From: Odoribacter sp. UBA944
GTDB lineage: Bacteria; Bacteroidota; Bacteroidia; Bacteroidales; Marinifilaceae
Direction of reading: 5' to 3'
Assembly: GCA_002293375.1 (NCBI GenBank)
Contig: DBDA01000031.1
Location: 34,279 to 98,278 of the forward strand
DNA: 64,000 nt
This document shows positions 58,755 through 64,000 of the stretch, piece after piece (positions within the stretch are counted from its first letter, which is position 1; every line of letters begins with the position of its first letter). The translations under genes were made by a program, and so were the position numbers. The notes under the pieces were generated by a model. The model saw nothing but the letters and a program-made list of their open reading frames with translations. It made no database searches and was not told the origin of the DNA.

Positions 58755-60590
58755 TTAATACCCGTAATCGTTTGTCAACTGTCCGTTGCTGTTGCTGATA
58801 AATACCTCCCAGATCGGCCAGAATTGTTTGGTGTTGGGATCATTGAAGAAAAGCGAGTTGATCTTGTCCCGTGTCAAGTCGTTGAACCAACTGCTCTCAA
58901 CGGAGTAACCTGCCCCGGGATCGCCAGTTTCGCCGGGATTCAATCCATAGAGCCTCAGGACGGTGTTGGGATAGGTGCCTGAGTATACGTTGTTGTAGGC
59001 CACAGAGGGTTCCGAAAGGCTGTAGTAAACATCTCCGCTCAGATATGCATACTTGCCGGCTCGGTCGACCAATTCAATCATCTTGCCCTTGGCATCTTCC
59101 ATCTTGGCTTTGAGCAGGTTCCAGCGGATCAACTGCTCTTTTCGGAGCATTTCACCGCAGAATTCAAACGCGTATTCGTCCACGATGGCGTTGAACATCT
59201 GCTCCTTGGTGCTAATGGCAGCCAGATAGTCGGTCACTTTTGTTCCCCAATCTTCTGACTTAAACGCCCGCTCCCGGATCATTTGCAGATACGGTTTGGC
59301 AGCAGCGGGACCTTCCAGTTCGTTCAATACTTCCGCCATCATCAGTGGAATCTCGGCGTAGCGCATGTACTGCTTGTTGACTCCATCGTCGTTGGCTGCG
59401 GTCACATACCGGTTCATCCATTCAAACCGTATTTTTCCGAAGCACCATTGGTCGAAACCGCGCAACTCCTGTTCGGCCGGAGTGCCGTCAGCCATCTTCC
59501 CTTTGTTCCATTGATATGGAATGCAGGTCACATCCCGGCGCGTATCGGCCGGATCGAAATCAAAATAGACCGTCGGCAGCGGACCTACGGATCCCCCCTG
59601 CATCATCGTGGTAAATTGATTGGCATCTCCCTGTTGTCTGACAGCAAAATGGTAAGCCATTCGTCCCCGACCGGGCGAAAACGGTATCTCCCAAAGTGAT
59701 TCCCCGCCGGCGACGATGTTGTCTTCGCATACTTTCCGGAATACGGTTTCAAAATCGTTTTCCAAACTGCCGGAAATACCTTCATTGGTCAGGATGTCGC
59801 TCAATTCCTGTTTGGCAATGGTGTACAGGGTAGTTACCGACAGATCCGGATCGGTGCTGCGGCGGACTTCTCCGTCGGGGCGCTGGCTGAATCCGGCAGC
59901 GTTCAGGCAGAGGCGGGCGCGCAATCCCTTTACAAAGGTGCGGTTTACATGTTCCACACTGCCCGTCCAGGCCGTTCCCGGCCAATCCACTAAAGTGGCA
60001 GCTTCTCCGAGGTCGGCGATGATTTGTTTATAGATCACATCCCGGTCGGATTTCGGCAGGTACATCGTTTCCGTGGAGATCGGCTCAAAACGGGCCGGTA
60101 CATCTCCCCATGCTTTCACCAGGTCGGCGTAAAGTACGGCCCGCAGGGTCAGCACCTCTCCGAGGATATGCCCCAATTCGGTACCCGGTTCCGGGTTCCC
60201 GTAGGTGCGCAACCCCTGGATGGCCAAGTTGGCCCGTTCAATTCCCTGATACATCATCGCCCAGGCGTTGTTGTCGGTGTTCATCTCCGAATTGGTAGCG
60301 GTAGCACTGTAACCGGCCAATTGTTCCCGTCTGTCGGTGCCGCTTCCGTGTGTGTTGTACCACTCGATGTCCGTATTAAAACCGTACCACAGGAGAAAAC
60401 GCCCCCGGTACGAATTGGTCTCTCCGAAGGTATTCAAAATCCCCGTTACGGTACTCCAGGCCAGATCCGGGCTGGAAAAAACCACCGATGGATCTAAGGA
60501 CGATTGGGACGGCGTGTCCAGGTAATCCTCGCAGGAGGTGATTCCCCATCCGGCGACGATCAGGCAAAATATATAGATCAATTTTTTCAT
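58755..60590 (-). CDS. susD: SusD/RagB family nutrient-binding outer membrane lipoprotein
   Basis: The 611-residue lipoprotein (lipobox WGITSC) opens with EDYLDTPSQSSLDPSVVFSS, the usual SusD start. It has the TPR-like helical core (AYADLVKAWGDVPARFEPIS, EVLTLRAVLYADL) and the late MRYAEIPLMMAEVLNELEG. It caps the SusC barrel and delivers oligosaccharides, here most likely pectin fragments. It is 24 bases after susC. The symbol denotes the family and not starch specificity. Confidence 0.95.
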   Translation of the reverse strand: MKKLIYIFCLIVAGWGITSCEDYLDTPSQSSLDPSVVFSSPDLAWSTVTGILNTFGETNSYRGRFLLWYGFNTDIEWYNTHGSGTDRREQLAGYSATATNSEMNTDNNAWAMMYQGIERANLAIQGLRTYGNPEPGTELGHILGEVLTLRAVLYADLVKAWGDVPARFEPISTETMYLPKSDRDVIYKQIIADLGEAATLVDWPGTAWTGSVEHVNRTFVKGLRARLCLNAAGFSQRPDGEVRRSTDPDLSVTTLYTIAKQELSDILTNEGISGSLENDFETVFRKVCEDNIVAGGESLWEIPFSPGRGRMAYHFAVRQQGDANQFTTMMQGGSVGPLPTVYFDFDPADTRRDVTCIPYQWNKGKMADGTPAEQELRGFDQWCFGKIRFEWMNRYVTAANDDGVNKQYMRYAEIPLMMAEVLNELEGPAAAKPYLQMIRERAFKSEDWGTKVTDYLAAISTKEQMFNAIVDEYAFEFCGEMLRKEQLIRWNLLKAKMEDAKGKMIELVDRAGKYAYLSGDVYYSLSEPSVAYNNVYSGTYPNTVLRLYGLNPGETGDPGAGYSVESSWFNDLTRDKINSLFFNDPNTKQFWPIWEVFISNSNGQLTNDYGY

Positions 60591-60614
60591 CTCAGTACTA
60601 TTAATTCGTTACAA

Positions 60615-63600
60615 TCAAAAATTTACGTTCAGGCCGAACAGAATTTGGCGGCTCTTGGGGTAAGCGGAGTAATCCACGCCCGGTGTCAGCGGGGTTTTGC
60701 GCCGGGTGGATACTTCCGGGTCAAACCCTTCGTAGTTGGTCAGACAGAAGACGTTGTAGCCGGTCACGTAGAAACGTACCCGCTCGATACGTACTTTCTG
60801 CGTCAACTCTTTAGGCAGGGTATACCCCAGTGTCAGCGTCCCCAACCGCAGGAAGGATCCGTCTTCTACAGCCCAATCAGTGAATACGAACGACCGGGTG
60901 TAGGGAGACCACATGGTGGTGTGTGCATTCATCGCTTGCAGTTCCACCGGATCGTTGCTGATGGTACCGTTGGGGCGGAGATTGGTCCACCGTTTTCCGT
61001 CGGCCATGTCGGTGATCAGGTTGCGGTACTGGTATTTGCTGGAAGAGGTGTACTCGATCTTGTTGGCGTTGTAGATGTCGTTCCCGTAGCTCCAGTTAAA
61101 AACGGCTGACAGGTCGAACCCGTAAGCGCGGCCGTTGATGGTCAACCCGCCGGTATGGACGGGGTTGGCATTTCCGACGATTACCCGGTCGTCACCGGTG
61201 ATGTTGCCCTCTCCGGTCTGGTCGATCAGCTTCATCGCTCCCGGACGAATTTCGTTGATGTAGGTACTGGCTTTCGGCAGATCGGGACGATCTTTCAATA
61301 TCCACTGGCTACCGTCGTATCCTTCAAAGTCGTCTACTTCGTAGCGGCCTCCGTGGCGAATCCCGTACATTTCACCTACGGATCCCCCTTTGCGTACTAA
61401 GAAGTCGTCGCTAAATTCGGTGCTTCCCCAACCCGTCATGGCGGTAAAGTCGTCCATGATACCGAGCGATTTGATCTTGTTCTTGTTGAAACCGATGTTG
61501 AAGTTAAAGCTCAATCCATACTTTTCCTGCTCAATGGCTACGTAATTCAAGGTAATTTCCAACCCCTTATTTTCGGTCTCTCCCATGTTCCGATATTGGG
61601 TGTTGTATCCGGTTCCGGAAACGGGGAACTCCATCAGCAGATCTTTGGTGTTGTTGAGATACACTTCCACAGAACCGTTCAGACGGCTACGGAAAAGAGC
61701 AAAATCCAACCCGATGTTGCGGGTGTGGGTGGTTTCCCATTTGAGGTCAGGATTGGCCATGGTTTTGGAAGGGCTCAGCAGGGAGCCGGAGTTGTTGACC
61801 CACTCTGTCGTCCCGGGATCGTAACTCTGTGACAGTTGACCGGAGGGGATGTTGTTATTTCCTGCGGTACCATAACTGGCGCGCAGTTTCAGGTCATTCA
61901 ACCAACTTTCGGCACCCGACATAAAATTTTCGGCAGAGATACGCCACGCCAAAGCCACCGATGGGAAATAGCCCCAGCGATTGCCGTCGGCGAATTTACT
62001 GGAACCGTCCGCCCGGAAGGTCACCGAGGCGATGTATTTGTCCAGGTAGTTGTAGTTGGCGCGTCCGAAAAAGGAGAGCAGGTTGTCGTCCGGATGCAGG
62101 TAGTTTTCCACGGTGGCTTTGATTCCCTGTGGTGTCAGGCGCATACTCTCCCGAAAAGTGAACTGTTCCGGAAAACCCGATATAACATCCGTGTGGGTGG
62201 TAGAGGTGGTACGGATCATCTCATGCCCCAGCAACAGGTTCAGGCTGTGCGCTTCGTTTTTAAACAGATCTTTGAAATCGTAAGAAAGAGTATTGGTGTT
62301 GCGGAATGATTTTCGGAACCGCTGTTCCATGTTGAGGGCTGGTTTGCCTTTGGCTTCTTCCGCTACACTGTTTTGAACGTAGTAGGTGGTGGTGCCGTAA
62401 AAACGGTTGTCTTCGCGGTCGTTGCGATCCAAACCCACTTCACTCCGGAGGCGGAGGTTGTCAATGATCTCCCAGCCGAAGGCGGCTCCGAGGTTAAATA
62501 TCTTCCGCTTCTGCGCCCGGTCGTTGTCGGCGATCGCTTTCAGCGGGTTCACCAGATCCCCGAATTTGTCATCGTCGCTCGAAGAGGAGGTTCCGCCGCC
62601 ACCCATAGGGATGGGGGAGAAGATCACAGAGTGTTTCATCCGGGAGTCGGCGCTGGATACTTCGTTCTGTTCATTGGCGCCCCCACCGTTGATTTTGGTT
62701 TCCGAATAACGGGCCGAGAGATCGATGCTCACGCGCTTGTTCGGTTTGTGGTTTAATTTAAAGCTGATGTTGTCCCGCCGGAAATCAGATCCTACCATGA
62801 TCGCCTTGTCGTCCATGTAGCTGTAATTGAAGGCGTAGTTGGTCTTTTCACCACCGCCGTTTACGCTCAGACTGTGGTTAAAGGTGTGTCCGGTACGTCC
62901 GTATACCTGATCCTGCCAGTCGTTCCCTTTCACGTTGTCGTACAGATCCATGTCCTGGTAGGTGCCAAAGTAATTTTCATAGGAAGAGAGGTCTTCCCCA
63001 TCCTGCAAACTGGCCAGTTCATACTGCCACTTCACATAGTCGGCAGGGCTTAACACATCCAATTTCTTGGCGATCTTCTTAAACCCGTAATAAGCGTTGT
63101 AGCTGACAGTGGTTTTGCCCGCTTTTCCGCTCTTGGTGGTCACGATGACAACCCCGTTGGCGCCCCGCGCCCCGTAAATGGCGGTGGAGGAGGCGTCTTT
63201 CAACACGTCGATGGATTCGATCTCGGTGGTGGCGATGTCGGAGATGCTCTCCACCGGGAAACCGTCCACAATAAAGAGCGGCGTATTATCACCGGTGATG
63301 GAGCCGCCCCCGCGCACCCGGATCTTCATTTCGGCATCCGGCGAACCTTCGGTGGTGGTGATCTGTACTCCGGCCATCTTACCGGCCATAGCCTCCACGG
63401 CAGAAGCAACCGGAATGGCTACCAGGGCTTCGGAACCCACGGAAACCACCGATCCGGTGATGTCTTTCCGCCGGACGGTTCCGTAACCGATAGCGACGGC
63501 CGCATCCAACTGAAGAGCGTCTTCTTCTAAGGTCACTTCCAGGGAAGTCCTTCCCCGCAGGGAGACATCCAGTGTTCTCATGCCGACAAAGGAGAAACGG

Positions 63601-63812
63601 AGCACCGCATTGGCGACATCGTTTACCTGAACGACAAAAGCCCCGTTCATGTCCGTACTGGTTCCGGTAGTGGTCCCGACCACGGCGACGGACACGCCGG
63701 GCAAAGTTTCACCGGTCTGGTCTTTAACGACTCCTCTTACCTGCTGGGCGAAAACGCTTCCTGCGTGCAGCCCGATCAGTAAGAGAATCAAACGTAGCAT
63801 CGTGTTTTTCAT
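60615..63812 (-). CDS. susC: SusC/RagA family TonB-linked outer membrane transporter
   Basis: The 1,065-residue protein has a signal peptide, a carboxypeptidase-regulatory-like domain (VRGVVKDQTGETLPGVSVAV), a plug with AEMKIRVRGGGSITGDNTPLFIVDGFP and YGARGANGVVIVTTKSGK, and a 22-strand barrel ending with a terminal Phe (FGLNVNF). It imports large oligosaccharides with SusD. It has no N-terminal sigma-interacting (STN) domain, so regulation must come from elsewhere. It is the first gene of the 21-kb operon. Confidence 0.96.
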   Translation of the reverse strand: MKNTMLRLILLLIGLHAGSVFAQQVRGVVKDQTGETLPGVSVAVVGTTTGTSTDMNGAFVVQVNDVANAVLRFSFVGMRTLDVSLRGRTSLEVTLEEDALQLDAAVAIGYGTVRRKDITGSVVSVGSEALVAIPVASAVEAMAGKMAGVQITTTEGSPDAEMKIRVRGGGSITGDNTPLFIVDGFPVESISDIATTEIESIDVLKDASSTAIYGARGANGVVIVTTKSGKAGKTTVSYNAYYGFKKIAKKLDVLSPADYVKWQYELASLQDGEDLSSYENYFGTYQDMDLYDNVKGNDWQDQVYGRTGHTFNHSLSVNGGGEKTNYAFNYSYMDDKAIMVGSDFRRDNISFKLNHKPNKRVSIDLSARYSETKINGGGANEQNEVSSADSRMKHSVIFSPIPMGGGGTSSSSDDDKFGDLVNPLKAIADNDRAQKRKIFNLGAAFGWEIIDNLRLRSEVGLDRNDREDNRFYGTTTYYVQNSVAEEAKGKPALNMEQRFRKSFRNTNTLSYDFKDLFKNEAHSLNLLLGHEMIRTTSTTHTDVISGFPEQFTFRESMRLTPQGIKATVENYLHPDDNLLSFFGRANYNYLDKYIASVTFRADGSSKFADGNRWGYFPSVALAWRISAENFMSGAESWLNDLKLRASYGTAGNNNIPSGQLSQSYDPGTTEWVNNSGSLLSPSKTMANPDLKWETTHTRNIGLDFALFRSRLNGSVEVYLNNTKDLLMEFPVSGTGYNTQYRNMGETENKGLEITLNYVAIEQEKYGLSFNFNIGFNKNKIKSLGIMDDFTAMTGWGSTEFSDDFLVRKGGSVGEMYGIRHGGRYEVDDFEGYDGSQWILKDRPDLPKASTYINEIRPGAMKLIDQTGEGNITGDDRVIVGNANPVHTGGLTINGRAYGFDLSAVFNWSYGNDIYNANKIEYTSSSKYQYRNLITDMADGKRWTNLRPNGTISNDPVELQAMNAHTTMWSPYTRSFVFTDWAVEDGSFLRLGTLTLGYTLPKELTQKVRIERVRFYVTGYNVFCLTNYEGFDPEVSTRRKTPLTPGVDYSAYPKSRQILFGLNVNF

Positions 63813-63901
63813 CTTTTTTGAGTGTTAAGTTTAGTTTTATCTGGTTTTGAAAGAAAATATCGAAACAAACGTTAACGAAGATTTATACTGAAAAACGGTG
63901 G

Positions 63902-64000
63902 TCAGGGTTTTGATTTTTTTCCATTTATATCCGTTTTTTCAGATTCGTATTTTTCGTATTCTAAGCTGGCTAAAATAAAGGGAGCGACGCCTTTGGGGTC
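63902..64000 (-). CDS. C-terminal end of an unidentified gene (partial)
   Basis: The minus frame from the window edge to a TGA at 63902 encodes 32 residues (DPKGVAPFILASLEYEKYES, then a Lys-rich tail) with coding-like codon use. It would be a gene upstream of susC on the same strand, with 89 bases between. No family is recognisable from so little; a PUL regulator is expected near here, but this cannot be claimed. Confidence 0.4.
   Translation of the reverse strand, partial: DPKGVAPFILASLEYEKYESEKTDINGKKSKP

Overview
The window comes from a Bacteroidales chromosome (phylum Bacteroidota). The evidence is a SusC/SusD pair driving a pectin utilisation locus, repeated -7 boxes of the form TAnnTTTG that fix many starts, tRNA genes without encoded CCA, a MurA with Asp in place of the catalytic Cys, a GTPase-defective EF-G paralogue, a SAM-II-type riboswitch before metK, and a surface protein with a gliding-motility/type IX secretion C-terminal domain. 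That last feature argues for a lineage with type IX secretion (for example Dysgonomonadaceae or Porphyromonadaceae relatives), but the genus cannot be fixed from here.

Left part (1-22 kb): the window opens in a prophage scar at tRNA-Lys(CUU), where a tyrosine recombinase and a phage terminase are both cut off at about the same point. Housekeeping genes follow: tatAC, a PurF-like protein without the glutaminase Cys, an AI-2E-type permease, lon, rpmE2 (L31 type B), an AmgK-RapZ fusion with murU (cell-wall recycling), sppA-lpxK-punA, murA, folK, a DUF4290 gene, a UvrD/PcrA helicase, a T9SS cargo protein, tRNA-Leu(CAA) with queH, a PepSY-like protein, a HAD phosphatase and glsA.

Middle part (22-43 kb): 22.9-26.6 kb is a small rearranged patch. 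It holds an erythromycin-esterase-like lipoprotein, a broken second copy of its 5' end, an AAA/DUF234 ATPase between the two copies, and an orphan C-terminal coding remnant. Core genes resume with an NDP-sugar dehydratase, a MATE exporter, an S37 peptidase homologue lacking its Ser, waaA, an ORF6N phage-type protein, metK with its riboswitch, a membrane zinc peptidase, the EF-G2-like gene, rsmE, a DUF4159 gene, clpB, and a second AAA/DUF4143 ATPase behind three 33-bp-spaced repeats.

Right part (42.7-64 kb): thirteen minus-strand genes form one compact pectin/galacturonate operon: SusC, SusD, a DUF5123-like surface lipoprotein, PL1 pectate lyase, GH28 polygalacturonase, UxaC, hexuronate MFS transporter, UxaB, HIT protein, UxaA, CE8 pectin methylesterase, a CE7-like esterase, a rhamnogalacturonan acetylesterase-DUF4861 fusion, and an aldo/keto reductase. 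Together they de-esterify pectin, cut homogalacturonan, import the products, and take galacturonate to 2-keto-3-deoxygluconate. KdgK and KdgA, which would finish the route, are not in the window, and neither is a recognisable PUL regulator.
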